64,000 bases of DNA from Ignavibacteriales bacterium (GTDB lineage: Bacteria > Bacteroidota > Ignavibacteria > Ignavibacteriales > Ignavibacteriaceae): the NCBI GenBank assembly GCA_020061465.1, contig JAGUYG010000010.1:1-64000 (forward strand), read 5' to 3'. Below are positions 42,549-52,397 of this stretch, in pieces. Each line of letters opens with the position of its first letter. The stretch's first letter is position 1. Under the pieces are notes generated by a model. The model saw only the letters and a list, made by a program, of their open reading frames with translations, was not told where the DNA came from and made no database searches. A program made the translations under genes and the position numbers.

Positions 42549-43853
42549 GTGAAAAAATACTCCAAATTATTTTTATTTATTCTAATGTTTGTTCACTCCG
42601 GCAGTTTGTTTTCACAATCGAAAATTGAAGATGGTCAGTCGGTAAAGCAAAATATTACCACTTCAATACTTCCATTTACTCTTTACAGTGAAATGTTCGG
42701 CTGGGCTGCCGGAGGTTTCGTAGGTATTCAAGGGCTGTCCCAGAAAAATATGTCGCTTTATATGGGTGGGCTGGTAAGCACAAACGGAACTAAGTACGGC
42801 TTTATTCAATTCAGGGAATTTTATTTACCGTTCTATCCCCGGCTTTATATTGCACCGGATATTCTCGGAGGATATTTCGGTGCTTTAAAAGTATATAAAG
42901 ACAATCCGGCGAATATGAATTCTGATCCACATAAACCACGAGCCGGCAGTAATGAATCTGTCAAGGCGGATTATCTAGAAGTAAGCGGTTCAGATCAGTG
43001 GTATGAAATGAAGTTTAGATTTCTGTTGCCTATCGGGCACGGTAAAGATGAAGTTTATTTTTCCCCGGAGCTGGAAAACGGAATTTTACAATCCGGCGAA
43101 ATGGGGGGAACGCATTGGAATCCTTTCATAAGCGGAAGAACTTTTATTGATATAAAACCATTTTACAGGAAGCGGGTTTCATTTGCCACTAACGGAATTG
43201 AGTTTGCGTTAACAAGGGAGAACAAAGATTTTTACATTAACCCGACGCGCGGCAGCCTGCAGAAGTTTGCTTTCAGAAGAGACTTCGGCTGGTTTGATTC
43301 AATGGCGCCCTGGAGTGTAATTGAAACAGACCTTCTTTGGTATCTTCCGCTTCACGAAATGTTTGGTAGTAAAAATTCTCTCCCAAAAGTATTAGCTCTC
43401 GACTTCTGGACGGTGAACACATTAACTTGGGATAATTACTATATAGAAGGTACAGCGCCGGATGGAAGCATAATAAAAAAATTTCATCGTCCACCGCCCT
43501 ATACGGGTGCATATCTCGGCGGAAGATACAGACTGCGCGCTTATTACGAGGGAAGGTTTAACGATAGAGCTGCAATTTATTACGGGGCGGAGTACAGGCA
43601 GATAATTCCGTGGAATCCTTTCGACCATTGGTCTTTAACAAGAAAGTTAAACATACATTGGCTCCAGTTTGCGGTTTTTGCAGAACTGGGGCGAGTTGCA
43701 CCCGCGTGGACACTCGAAACACTTCATACCGATATGAAATGGAGCGCCGGAGGTGGTATAAGAATATTTATGAATAATCTTATTCTTAGAGCTGATGCTG
43801 CATTTGGTAAAGAAGGGATGTTTATGCAAATGTATGTAGACCATGCATTTTGA
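42549..43853 (+). CDS. Omp85/BamA-like outer-membrane beta-barrel (surface antigen)
   Basis: From GTG 42549 it has a clean signal peptide (KKYSKLFLFILMFVHSGSLFSQ) and about 434 residues; an ATG at 42486 would add 21 residues with no clear ribosome site. The body alternates strands with aromatic girdles (FIQFREFYLPFYPRLYIAPDILGGYFG, AYLGGRYRLRAYYEGRFNDRAAIYYGAEYRQ). It ends WSAGGGIRIFMNNLILRADAAFGKEG...YVDHAF, typical of Omp85 barrels with a terminal phenylalanine. No POTRA domains are present, so it is a barrel-only form. A 3' fragment of a paralogue lies at 61127-61342. Confidence 0.85.
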   Translation: MKKYSKLFLFILMFVHSGSLFSQSKIEDGQSVKQNITTSILPFTLYSEMFGWAAGGFVGIQGLSQKNMSLYMGGLVSTNGTKYGFIQFREFYLPFYPRLYIAPDILGGYFGALKVYKDNPANMNSDPHKPRAGSNESVKADYLEVSGSDQWYEMKFRFLLPIGHGKDEVYFSPELENGILQSGEMGGTHWNPFISGRTFIDIKPFYRKRVSFATNGIEFALTRENKDFYINPTRGSLQKFAFRRDFGWFDSMAPWSVIETDLLWYLPLHEMFGSKNSLPKVLALDFWTVNTLTWDNYYIEGTAPDGSIIKKFHRPPPYTGAYLGGRYRLRAYYEGRFNDRAAIYYGAEYRQIIPWNPFDHWSLTRKLNIHWLQFAVFAELGRVAPAWTLETLHTDMKWSAGGGIRIFMNNLILRADAAFGKEGMFMQMYVDHAF

Positions 43854-44000
43854 GATAGATTCTTGATAAAAAGTTTAAAGACTATCTTGCTCTGAAATCT
43901 CCCTTTCATTCACTAGCCCTAAAACTTATGAAGTAACAACCGCAAGTTTTTCCAATCTCACGTGTCAAATGTTGTATCAATTAAAAAAGGAAGCACTCTA

Positions 44001-46277
44001 TTGAATAAAAATCAGTCAACCTATGGCGTTATCATATTTATGCTAACCTTAATAAATTTTATAGTCTTCACAAGTGAAATAATAAGTCAGAGTAAAACCG
44101 GAATAATTTCAGGTGAAGTGAGAGACGCCGTAACAAAACAACCCTTACCAGGAGCAAATATTATTATTGAAGGAACAAGTATTGGCGCCGCTTGTGATGA
44201 GAATGGATATTACTCAATAAAAAATGTAATACCGGGTAAATACAATTTAAAAGCATCAATGATTGGATATGAAGCTTCAGCTTATACTGATGTGACAATA
44301 AATCCCAATAGAAACCACTCGGTTAATTTCGAACTCCGTTCGGTTACAATGGAGATGGAAGAAGTTCAGGTTACCGCGGATTATTTTTCAAAGCCCGCCG
44401 AAAACCCGGTAAGTTTCAGAACTATTTCACCAGAAGAAATTAGAAGATCACCCGGTTCGGCAGAAGATATTTTTAGAGTAATGCAGTCGCTGCCCGGAGT
44501 TGCGACCGCCGGGGCGAGAAGTGCACAGCTTATTGTAAGAGGAGGCAGCCCGGACGAAAATTTAACGCTGTTGGATGGTATAGAAGTTTATAATCCAATA
44601 CATTTTGCGCGGACGGGCGAATCTATGGGAATAATCAGCATAGTTAATCCCACTCTGCTTCAAAAAGTTGACTTTTTAACCGGTGGTTTTCCCGTGAGAT
44701 ATGGCGATAAAATGTCTTCTGTTTTTGATATGAGTTTGCGGGAAGGCAACAAGGAAATTTTTAATACCGATGCCAACTTAAATATTGCCGGATTCGGAGT
44801 AATGTTAGACGGACCGCTAATTGAAAATAGTAATATGGTTTTTTCTTTAAGACGCGGATTTTTCGATTTGATTACATCCACAATGAATAGACCGGCAGCG
44901 CCAAGTTATTATGATGCAGTCGGTAAAATCACTTACGATCTAAACAATAAAAATAGAATCAGTCTTGTTGGATTTTATTATTTGGATCAGATTGAGCGAA
45001 CAGGTTCAACAAAAGAGGAAAATGTTAATTGGAATAGATACGATAATTTGACGCGTGATGATTACGGTGCAGCATTAGGAATTAATTGGCGTTCTCTTAT
45101 TTCCGAAAAAGCTTTTTCATTAGTAACCGCTTCATACACAAGTAACGGATGGAATACGTTACAAGGAACCGAGTCGGAGCCGTCTTTGATGGGCGAAGAT
45201 ATACGGGAAGATGAATTTAGTCTCAAATCAGAATTGAACTATCAGTTATCCTCAAATATTAATTTAAAGTTAGGCGGACAATTTAAAGTCATCAGCTCAA
45301 GCAACGAATCGTGGAGCCCGGGAGATACACTCAGAAACGGTACAATCATTCCCGCGAATACAATATCGTATCAACCCGACGCTACTATAAAAACAGCCTT
45401 ATTTTTACAATCCTCATTTCGCATTATTGATCCGCTGATTATTACTACCGGGCTGCGCTATGATTATTTTGCACTTACAACAGAAAATAATTTCAGTCCG
45501 CGTATTTCTCTCTCATATAATTTCTCTGACAAAACTACTTTTAATTTAGCGTGGGGAAAATATTACCAATCGCCGGCGAGTTATCAGATAGCTCCCGATG
45601 AACGAAATCTTTCGTTGAAAAGCAGTTATGCAACTCACTATATAGCCGGAATTGAACAGCGATTAGGTTATGATACTAAAGCAAGCATTGAAATTTATCA
45701 TAAGGAACTTTCGAATCTTATTGTTGACCCGGACAGTTCGAATTTACTTATTAATACGGGAAGCGGGTATGCACAAGGAATCGAATTCTCACTTCAGAAA
45801 AAGTTTACCGATGGTTTTGTTGGAAGCGCTTCTTATTCTTATTCAATTTCAAAAAGACGAGATTATGAATCAACAATGCTGTATGATTTTGAATATGACA
45901 GACCCCATATTATAAATTTAATATTCGGACTTGAAATAGGCGCCGGCTGGCAAATTGGAGCGAAGTTTCAATATGCTTCCGGCAATCCATACACTCCGGT
46001 TATAGGAGTAAGTGAAAGAAATAACTCGTTTTATTTAGTTGAAGGAGAGAAAAATTTTGCGCGTTATCCCGATTATCACAAATTAGACCTTCGCATTGAT
46101 AAGCAGTTCATTTTTGAATCGTGGTCATTCTCTGTATATCTCGATTTGTGGAATGTGTTTAATAGGGATAATGTTATTTCTTACTCATTCAAAGCAGAGC
46201 CAAACGGGACAATAACCACAAATCCACGTTATGATTTTGGAATTACGCCTATACTGGGTTTTACGGCTAAGTTTTAA
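44001..46277 (+). CDS. TonB-dependent receptor with a carboxypeptidase-regulatory domain (1)
   Basis: About 758 residues if started at TTG 44001, which follows AAGGAAG at good spacing; an ATG at 43962 in the same frame adds 13 residues. Signal/anchor helix YGVIIFMLTLINFIVFTSEIIS, then a CarboxypepD_reg-like domain (ISGEVRDAVTKQPLPGANIIIEGTSIG). The TonB plug has VMQSLPGVATAGARSAQLIVRGGSPDENLTLLDGIEVYNP, followed by a 22-strand-type barrel ending LGFTAKF. Substrate unknown. No SusD partner is present, so polysaccharide uptake is not indicated; a metal or small-molecule ligand is as likely. Confidence 0.9.
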   Translation: MNKNQSTYGVIIFMLTLINFIVFTSEIISQSKTGIISGEVRDAVTKQPLPGANIIIEGTSIGAACDENGYYSIKNVIPGKYNLKASMIGYEASAYTDVTINPNRNHSVNFELRSVTMEMEEVQVTADYFSKPAENPVSFRTISPEEIRRSPGSAEDIFRVMQSLPGVATAGARSAQLIVRGGSPDENLTLLDGIEVYNPIHFARTGESMGIISIVNPTLLQKVDFLTGGFPVRYGDKMSSVFDMSLREGNKEIFNTDANLNIAGFGVMLDGPLIENSNMVFSLRRGFFDLITSTMNRPAAPSYYDAVGKITYDLNNKNRISLVGFYYLDQIERTGSTKEENVNWNRYDNLTRDDYGAALGINWRSLISEKAFSLVTASYTSNGWNTLQGTESEPSLMGEDIREDEFSLKSELNYQLSSNINLKLGGQFKVISSSNESWSPGDTLRNGTIIPANTISYQPDATIKTALFLQSSFRIIDPLIITTGLRYDYFALTTENNFSPRISLSYNFSDKTTFNLAWGKYYQSPASYQIAPDERNLSLKSSYATHYIAGIEQRLGYDTKASIEIYHKELSNLIVDPDSSNLLINTGSGYAQGIEFSLQKKFTDGFVGSASYSYSISKRRDYESTMLYDFEYDRPHIINLIFGLEIGAGWQIGAKFQYASGNPYTPVIGVSERNNSFYLVEGEKNFARYPDYHKLDLRIDKQFIFESWSFSVYLDLWNVFNRDNVISYSFKAEPNGTITTNPRYDFGITPILGFTAKF

Positions 46278-46344
46278 GGTTTGAAAAATTTTTTATGGAA
46301 ATAGTAAATGGATTTATTGTTTGAGAAAATTTAAACTAATAAAC

Positions 46345-46403
46345 AAATGCAAAGTTGAAGAGAATACCTATTAAACAAACTAAACAGAAATCTTGTCTAA
46401 TTA
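46345..46403 (+). repeat. 59-bp direct repeat, copy A
   Basis: Starts AAATGCAAAGTTGAAGAG and runs to GTCTAATTA. It matches 47817-47875 with three mismatches by eye. Lies between the first TonB receptor and the radical SAM gene. Confidence 0.85.
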
Positions 46404-46442
46404 CTAACGTCTATTTGGTTTTTTAATAAAAATGGAGACACA

Positions 46443-47687
46443 ATGAAACACACAATAATTAATCCCGCGAACCTTTACCGCTTGCCTTGGACGTTACCCG
46501 ACAACGGAATTTCATGGCTTGAACCGACCGCTCGCTGCAATCTGAATTGTTACGGCTGTTATCGCAAGAACATCAAAGATTCTCATAAAACTATGGAACA
46601 GGTAAAACACGAACTTGATGTATTTCAATCGTTAAGAAAAACAGATTGCATTTCAATTGCTGGCGGCGAACCGCTTCTTTATCCAAACATTGTTGAGTTG
46701 GTTGCGGAAATAAAATCTCGCGGATTAAAACCGATTATTAATTCAAACGGAATAGCTCTTACAAAAGAATTATTACACGAACTAAAAGAAGCAGGAGTTT
46801 TTGGTTTTACTTTTCATATCGATAGCAAACAAGGGCATGGTCGAGAACCAAAGTGGGAAGGTAAAAATGAACTTGAGTTAAATGAACTGAGATTGCATTA
46901 CGCCGAAATGCTCGCGGTTGAAGGTGGAATTGCATGCTCATTTAATTCCACTGTTTACGGCGATACGCTGCAATATGTTCCGGGGGTAGCGGCATGGGCG
47001 CAGGAGCATATCGATATTGTTCATACAATGGTTTTCATTTTGTTCCGTTACATAACTCCGGACTTGCCGTATGATTTTTATGCCGGCGATAAAAAAATTG
47101 TATTTGATGATATTCATTATCATTCGGATAAACAAGAAGTAACCAACTTAATGGCACCGCAAATAGTTGCGGAAATAAGGAAGAAAGAACCTACCTTTTC
47201 TCCCGCCGCATTTTTAAACGGTACTCACAAAGCAGATGATTTTAAATGGCTTCTGACAGAACGCATCGGAACAAAAGATAAAGTTTTCGGCTATCTCAAT
47301 AATAAATTTATAGAAATGGTAATGGAATTCTATCATTATAGAAATGACAGATATTTATCATACGCTTCTCCTAAAACATTAAGCTTAGGCAGAGCTACTT
47401 TGTTTAATCTATGGGCAATAAACAAAAGCGTTCGCAAGGCGTTAAAAAAATATCTTGGATATTTAGCAGTGAACCCGTTCAGAATTTTCAAGAAAGTTTA
47501 TATGCAGTCAATCATGATCATTCAGCCGGTAGATTTTATAGCAAACGGCGATCAAAGTATGTGTGATGGTTGTCCGGATATAACCGTGTGGAAAGATAAA
47601 AACGGGAAAGATCAATTGGTTTGGTCTTGCAGGCTTGAAGAACCGATGCAATACGGTGAGTTTTTGCATACTGTTCCTAAAAAATAA
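46443..47687 (+). CDS. radical SAM protein
   Basis: A 414-residue radical SAM enzyme. The 4Fe-4S cluster motif CxxxCxxC is Cys32/Cys36/Cys39 (ARCNLNCYGCYRK), followed by the SAM-binding ISIAGGEPLLYP (GGEP motif). A C-terminal set of cysteines (Cys374, Cys377, Cys396 in MCDGCPD and WSCRL) may bind a second cluster or zinc, as in SPASM-like enzymes, though the full seven-cysteine SPASM pattern is not seen. No peptide precursor gene is evident nearby. It lies between two TonB receptors and is bracketed by 59-bp direct repeats. Reaction unknown. Confidence 0.88.
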   Translation: MKHTIINPANLYRLPWTLPDNGISWLEPTARCNLNCYGCYRKNIKDSHKTMEQVKHELDVFQSLRKTDCISIAGGEPLLYPNIVELVAEIKSRGLKPIINSNGIALTKELLHELKEAGVFGFTFHIDSKQGHGREPKWEGKNELELNELRLHYAEMLAVEGGIACSFNSTVYGDTLQYVPGVAAWAQEHIDIVHTMVFILFRYITPDLPYDFYAGDKKIVFDDIHYHSDKQEVTNLMAPQIVAEIRKKEPTFSPAAFLNGTHKADDFKWLLTERIGTKDKVFGYLNNKFIEMVMEFYHYRNDRYLSYASPKTLSLGRATLFNLWAINKSVRKALKKYLGYLAVNPFRIFKKVYMQSIMIIQPVDFIANGDQSMCDGCPDITVWKDKNGKDQLVWSCRLEEPMQYGEFLHTVPKK

Positions 47688-47816
47688 TTGGTTTTAATAA
47701 AGCCTAATAAGAAGAATAAAAAAATCTCAAAAAACATTCAAATTTTAAGATTAGAGAAAATTTTTGATGAAAATAATGAATGTATCCATTGTTGTAAAAA
47801 ACTTAATCAAATAAAT

Positions 47817-47875
47817 AAATGCAAAGTCGAAGAGAATACCTATTAAACAAACTAAACAGAAAACTTGTCCAATTA
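47817..47875 (+). repeat. 59-bp direct repeat, copy B
   Basis: Second copy of 46345-46403, same orientation, 1472 bp further on and just upstream of the second TonB receptor. With copy A it brackets the radical SAM gene. Confidence 0.85.
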
Positions 47876-47931
47876 AAAATGAAATTTTTTAATATAAATC
47901 CGTTAATAACAAATTAAGCAGGTAAAAATCT

Positions 47932-50376
47932 ATGAGAAAAGATCTTATCGCCTTTTGTATTATATCACTTCTACTAGCTGAATTTATATACGGACAAGTA
48001 AGTTCGCAGGTTGCCTCGTACGATATAAAAGGTTATGTAAAAGACAAACAATCAGGGGAAGCGCTTGTATTTGCCAACATAATAATTGAAAATACAAAGA
48101 TAGGGGCAGCTACAAATAATCAAGGGCACTTTGTAATTGTTAACGCCCCGGCAGATTCATTAACACTCATCATTTCATATATCGGATACCATAGTAAAAA
48201 GCTATTACTTGATAACCGGAAAGGTAACACTAAAACTATTTTGATTGAGCTGCTTCCCAAAGCGATTGAAACTGATGAAGTGGTCGTTGTTGCCGAAGAA
48301 TATAAAATCTGGAAGAGTGAAGATGAAATAAGTAAAATAAAAATTTCCCCGGCAAACATATCTTCCCTTCCAAGAATCGGAGAGGCTGATATTTTTCGTT
48401 CATTACAACTGCTTCCGGGAATAAGCGCTATTAGTGATGGATCAGCCGGTCTTTATGTTCGCGGTGGAACGCCGGATCAAAATTTAGTATTACTCGACGG
48501 TATGACTATTTATCACGTGGATCACTTCTTCGGATTTTTCAGCGCTTTTAACTCCGAAGCCATAAAAGACATTCAGGTTTATAAAGGTGGATACCCGGCA
48601 AAATATGGAGGAAGATTATCAAGTGTTGTTGATCTTACAGGTAAAACCGGTAACGTCAATGATTTTAAGATGAGTATCGGTGCGAACCTTTTAAGTGCAA
48701 ATGCCGTCGCTGAAATTCCCATACTAAACAAAGGGAGTATATTAATTTCTGCACGTAGATCATTTGCTGATTTTATCGACAGTTATCTTTATAATTCGAT
48801 TTACTCTACACTTTCAGGCGGTGAAAGTTCAACAACTACAACACCGATACCGGGCGCCGGAAGAGGCGGACAACAATCCCAAAATATTCTCCCTTCTTTT
48901 TATTTCTATGATTTAAATGCCAAGATATCTTATCAGTTTAGCGAGTTGGATTTTGTTTCATTAAGTTTTTATAACGGAGCAGATTATTTGGACGAATCGA
49001 CCGACCCGCAGCAAGTAACTTTGCGAAGCGGGAACCGTTCTTCTACAAGAAGCACTAACGATTTAACTGAATGGGGAAATCTGGGGATGAGCTTAAGATG
49101 GGCTAGGCAATGGACTCCTCGTTTTTATAGTAATGCCCTTGTTTCATTTTCAAATTATTACAGCGATAATTTTCTTGAAAGATTATTTGCCTTGAATGTC
49201 CAAACAGACAGCTTGAATTATTCTAACCCTTCATATAAATCAATTCAAGAGAATGATGTTACTGATCTAAGTTTCAAATTAGACAATGAATGGAACATTC
49301 ATCAATCTCATAAAATAGGGTTTGGATTACAATTCTCTTCGATGCAGACAAGTTATATCTACAATGTAAACGACACCTTATCAATATTGAACAAAGATAA
49401 CAAAGCAATATTTTCATCCCTTTATTTGGGAGATAAATGGGCTTTAACCGATCGGATAATTTTAGATTTCGGACTACGGGGAACTTATTATGATATAACA
49501 ACAGATGTTTATATCGAACCAAGATTTTCTTTTTCTTATTCATTATTAGATAATCTCAAACTTAAAGGAGCGTGGGGTCAGTATTATCAATTTGTTAATC
49601 AAGTGGTAAGCGAAGATCTGCTTGAGGGCAATAAAGATTTTTGGCTGCTGACAGATGAAACTATGCAGCCCGGTTTTGCAGAACATTTTATACTCGGCAC
49701 CGAATATGAGACAAACGATTATCTTTTTAGCATTGAAGGATATTATAAAAATCTAAATAACCTTTTCGAGTTCTCACAGCGCATCCAAAGAAATCCTCGT
49801 GATTTTGCAAATAATCAAAACAACTTTATCACCGATTTTTTAACCGGTGATGGTTATTCAACAGGCATAGAATTTCTGGTGCAAAAAAAGTTCGGGAATT
49901 TTAACGGATGGCTAAGCTACACTTTAAGTAAAGTTGAATATGAATTCCCCGCAATTGATGACGGCAAACCTTTCCCGGCTGATCAGGACAGAACACACGA
50001 AATAAAAATTGTCGGCACTTACAATATCGGGAATTGGAACTTTTCGGCAAACTGGATATTTGCCACGGGTCAACCTTATACTTCACCGGAATCACAGTAT
50101 TTCATAACACTCCTCAATGGCGAAACGGTTAGTTACATTCACGTAAGCGATAAAAACGTTAACCGGCTTCCCGATTATCACCGTTTAGATGTCAGTGTTG
50201 CTTACAAATTCAAAAATAAATCATTGAGCGGCGAATTGGGTTTATCTGTTTTCAATCTCTACAACCAAAAGAATGTGTGGTATAAACAATATGATCTCGA
50301 TGTAATTCCAATTACTATAACTGATGTTACTATGCTTGGAATTACACCTACAGTATTTTTCAAAATCAATTTTTAA
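47932..50376 (+). CDS. TonB-dependent receptor with a carboxypeptidase-regulatory domain (2)
   Basis: An 814-residue outer-membrane receptor. Signal peptide MRKDLIAFCIISLLLAEFIYG, then a CarboxypepD_reg-like domain (IKGYVKDKQSGEALVFANIIIENTKIG). The plug has LQLLPGISAISDGSAGLYVRGGTPDQNLVLLDGMTIYHVDHFFGFFS, and the large barrel ends FFKINF. It is related to the receptor at 44001 but clearly diverged. The stop overlaps an ATG of the following lipoprotein frame, so the two are coupled and probably act together on one ligand. Confidence 0.92.
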   Translation: MRKDLIAFCIISLLLAEFIYGQVSSQVASYDIKGYVKDKQSGEALVFANIIIENTKIGAATNNQGHFVIVNAPADSLTLIISYIGYHSKKLLLDNRKGNTKTILIELLPKAIETDEVVVVAEEYKIWKSEDEISKIKISPANISSLPRIGEADIFRSLQLLPGISAISDGSAGLYVRGGTPDQNLVLLDGMTIYHVDHFFGFFSAFNSEAIKDIQVYKGGYPAKYGGRLSSVVDLTGKTGNVNDFKMSIGANLLSANAVAEIPILNKGSILISARRSFADFIDSYLYNSIYSTLSGGESSTTTTPIPGAGRGGQQSQNILPSFYFYDLNAKISYQFSELDFVSLSFYNGADYLDESTDPQQVTLRSGNRSSTRSTNDLTEWGNLGMSLRWARQWTPRFYSNALVSFSNYYSDNFLERLFALNVQTDSLNYSNPSYKSIQENDVTDLSFKLDNEWNIHQSHKIGFGLQFSSMQTSYIYNVNDTLSILNKDNKAIFSSLYLGDKWALTDRIILDFGLRGTYYDITTDVYIEPRFSFSYSLLDNLKLKGAWGQYYQFVNQVVSEDLLEGNKDFWLLTDETMQPGFAEHFILGTEYETNDYLFSIEGYYKNLNNLFEFSQRIQRNPRDFANNQNNFITDFLTGDGYSTGIEFLVQKKFGNFNGWLSYTLSKVEYEFPAIDDGKPFPADQDRTHEIKIVGTYNIGNWNFSANWIFATGQPYTSPESQYFITLLNGETVSYIHVSDKNVNRLPDYHRLDVSVAYKFKNKSLSGELGLSVFNLYNQKNVWYKQYDLDVIPITITDVTMLGITPTVFFKINF

Positions 50377-50387
50377 TGGTGATTAAG

Positions 50388-51209
50388 ATGAAAAAAATGA
50401 CATTCATAACAATAATAATCGCACTGCTTTTCTTTGCAAGCTGTTCTGAAGATAATCCCGTTGAGAGTAGTTCAAGGCTTTATGTGATTATCGCTTTTCT
50501 ATATGCTGGTGAACAAGTTGATGATATTCAAATTACTGAAACTCTTCCATTAGGTTCACCCGATACAGTCGCACCCCCTATAACAAATGCTAAGGTAGTT
50601 CTAAAGAGAGAGGGTGATAATTTTCCTTTAATACCTTTGAATAACAAACCCGGGTATTACACTTATCAAGGGAATGACCTTAAAATTGCCAGCGGTGAAA
50701 AATTTAGAATCGAAGTAATTTATAATGATATTTTTTCTTACGGTGAAACAATTGTTCCGGATATGCCTAAAAATGTAAGTATAATGGATTCAGTTTTGGA
50801 AGTACCGGAATTATCGATGTATGACTTTCGGAATCTAAATGTAGAAGACTATTCAATTTTAATTTCCTGGGATAATCCCGATGCTTCTCTTTATTATGTT
50901 GTGATTGAAAATTTAGAAACTGATCCGGAACCAATACTTAGCGATATACCTGAAAGGATGCTGCGAAGGCAATTCATCACTTCGCCGGCAAAGATTTCTG
51001 AATATATAATTTCACCAATGAATATAGCTTATTTAGGTCGTCACAGAGCAATTGTTTATAAGGTTAATCAAGAGTATGCCGATTTGTATGAATCGAGAGA
51101 ACAAGATTCGAGAAATCTAAATGAACCGCTTTCAAATATATACGGTGCGCTTGGTGTTTTTAGCGCATTTGCAAGCGACACTGTTTATTTTGATGTTGTA
51201 AGAGAGTAA
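50388..51209 (+). CDS. DUF4249-like lipoprotein partner of the TonB receptor
   Basis: About 273 residues from ATG 50388, preceded by GGTGATTAAG; another in-frame ATG at 50376 overlaps the receptor stop. Lipobox LFFASC with lipidated Cys19 (SEDNPVESS follows). The body is beta-rich (SRLYVIIAFLYAGEQVDDIQITETL, ITNAKVVLKREGDNF, GKFRIEV-type strands), which fits DUF4249-like lipoproteins encoded beside TonB receptors in Bacteroidota. It probably serves as a surface ligand-binding or plug-assisting subunit. Family assignment by pattern and position. Confidence 0.75.
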   Translation: MKKMTFITIIIALLFFASCSEDNPVESSSRLYVIIAFLYAGEQVDDIQITETLPLGSPDTVAPPITNAKVVLKREGDNFPLIPLNNKPGYYTYQGNDLKIASGEKFRIEVIYNDIFSYGETIVPDMPKNVSIMDSVLEVPELSMYDFRNLNVEDYSILISWDNPDASLYYVVIENLETDPEPILSDIPERMLRRQFITSPAKISEYIISPMNIAYLGRHRAIVYKVNQEYADLYESREQDSRNLNEPLSNIYGALGVFSAFASDTVYFDVVRE

Positions 51210-51283
51210 ACGGATGAACAAATAAACGGCATAAAAATAAAATTGTTTCTAATGTGTATGAAAGAGCGATGGATTTATAGTTA

Positions 51284-51850
51284 ATGGAAGAAACACAAAT
51301 AATAGAACATCTAAAAAACGGTGATGGGTTCATATATAAGTATGTTTATGATCAATATGCGCGTATGGTTTATAGTGTATGCTCTCGTATGACAAGCAGC
51401 AAAGAAGAAGCTGAAGATGCTGTTCAAGATGTGTTCATAAGAGTTTTCGATTCAATCAATTCTTTCCGTGAAGATTCAAAACTATCCACTTGGATTTACC
51501 AAATTTCCGTAAACATTTGCATTAACAAAACAAGAAGAAAGAAAGTAATAAGCTTTTTATCTCTGGATTTTTGGGAAGAAGAAAAAGGAGAAAAAGAAAT
51601 GGCTGTTGAAAATATTACACCCGGTGATGATTTGGAAAAATCTGAATTACAGAAAATTGTTCAGGATGCAATAAATACACTGCCGGCAAAGCAGAAAACG
51701 GCAGTAATATTATCCCGTTATGAAGAATTATCTTATAAAGAAATATCTAAAATAATGGGAGTTAGTCTTTCTTCTGTTGAATCGCTTCTATTCCGTGCAA
51801 AAGAAAATCTGGCAAAAAAACTAATTCGTTATAAAGAAATATTTCAATGA
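51284..51850 (+). CDS. ECF-type RNA polymerase sigma factor
   Basis: A 188-residue sigma-70 ECF factor. Region 2 (about 12-78) shows YDQYARMVYSVCSRMTSSKEEAEDAVQDVFIRVFDSINSFREDSKLSTWIYQISVNICIN. Region 4 (about 125-180) shows LPAKQKTAVILSRYEELSYKEISKIMGVSLSSVESLLFRAKENL. It heads a run that continues with its anti-sigma factor and a complete tripartite efflux system, so it most likely directs that operon in response to an envelope or metal signal. The TonB receptor pair upstream is a possible signal input, though FecA-style transduction would need an N-terminal signalling domain that is not seen there. Confidence 0.94.
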   Translation: MEETQIIEHLKNGDGFIYKYVYDQYARMVYSVCSRMTSSKEEAEDAVQDVFIRVFDSINSFREDSKLSTWIYQISVNICINKTRRKKVISFLSLDFWEEEKGEKEMAVENITPGDDLEKSELQKIVQDAINTLPAKQKTAVILSRYEELSYKEISKIMGVSLSSVESLLFRAKENLAKKLIRYKEIFQ

Positions 51851-51902
51851 CCGCAAGTTTTTAGTTGAATATGTGTCTTATCATATTAGAAAAGGTAAAG
51901 TT

Positions 51903-52397
51903 ATGAAACACAAAAAAATTCAAAAAAAGTTTCTTCTTTATATAGACGGCGACTTGTCCGAAACTGAAAAGTTATTGATTGATCAGCACTTGGATGAATG
52001 TGCTGAGTGCAAAAGACATTTCGAAGAACTTGCCAATATCTGGAATGAAGAAAGAATATTAGAATCTCCGCTGCCTTCTCCGGCATTATGGTATGATTTA
52101 AAAGATAGAATGGAAAAAGAAGCTGAGAAATCTAACCCGTTTAGGGCTATTGTTGGCAATGCTAAGCTATTACTTAATTCTGTAATAACGGTTGGTGTCG
52201 TTGTCATTGCAATTTTCATCGGTTCAAGGTTCGGAAACTTACTAAGTCCTCAGAACGCCAGTCAGAATGTTACGTATGCACAATCAGAAAATAGTAGAGA
52301 CGAATTTGGTATGAGTTACTTTGATGCAGTGCCACCCAATAGTATAGCTAAGGATATATTCATTACAGGTTTAGACAAAGGAGGAATTCAAAAATGA
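51903..52397 (+). CDS. zinc-finger anti-sigma factor
   Basis: A 164-residue inner-membrane protein from ATG 51903; an upstream in-frame start at 51873 lacks a better ribosome site. The N-terminal zf-HC2 domain has His29, Cys33 and Cys36 (HLDECAECKRHF), the ZAS motif that holds ECF sigma factors. One membrane helix (LLLNSVITVGVVVIAIFIGSRF, about 82-103) is followed by a short periplasmic tail. The gene lies 52 bp after the sigma gene and overlaps the next by 4 bp. The adjacent Spy-like protein may be the sensor that releases it. Confidence 0.9.
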   Translation: MKHKKIQKKFLLYIDGDLSETEKLLIDQHLDECAECKRHFEELANIWNEERILESPLPSPALWYDLKDRMEKEAEKSNPFRAIVGNAKLLLNSVITVGVVVIAIFIGSRFGNLLSPQNASQNVTYAQSENSRDEFGMSYFDAVPPNSIAKDIFITGLDKGGIQK

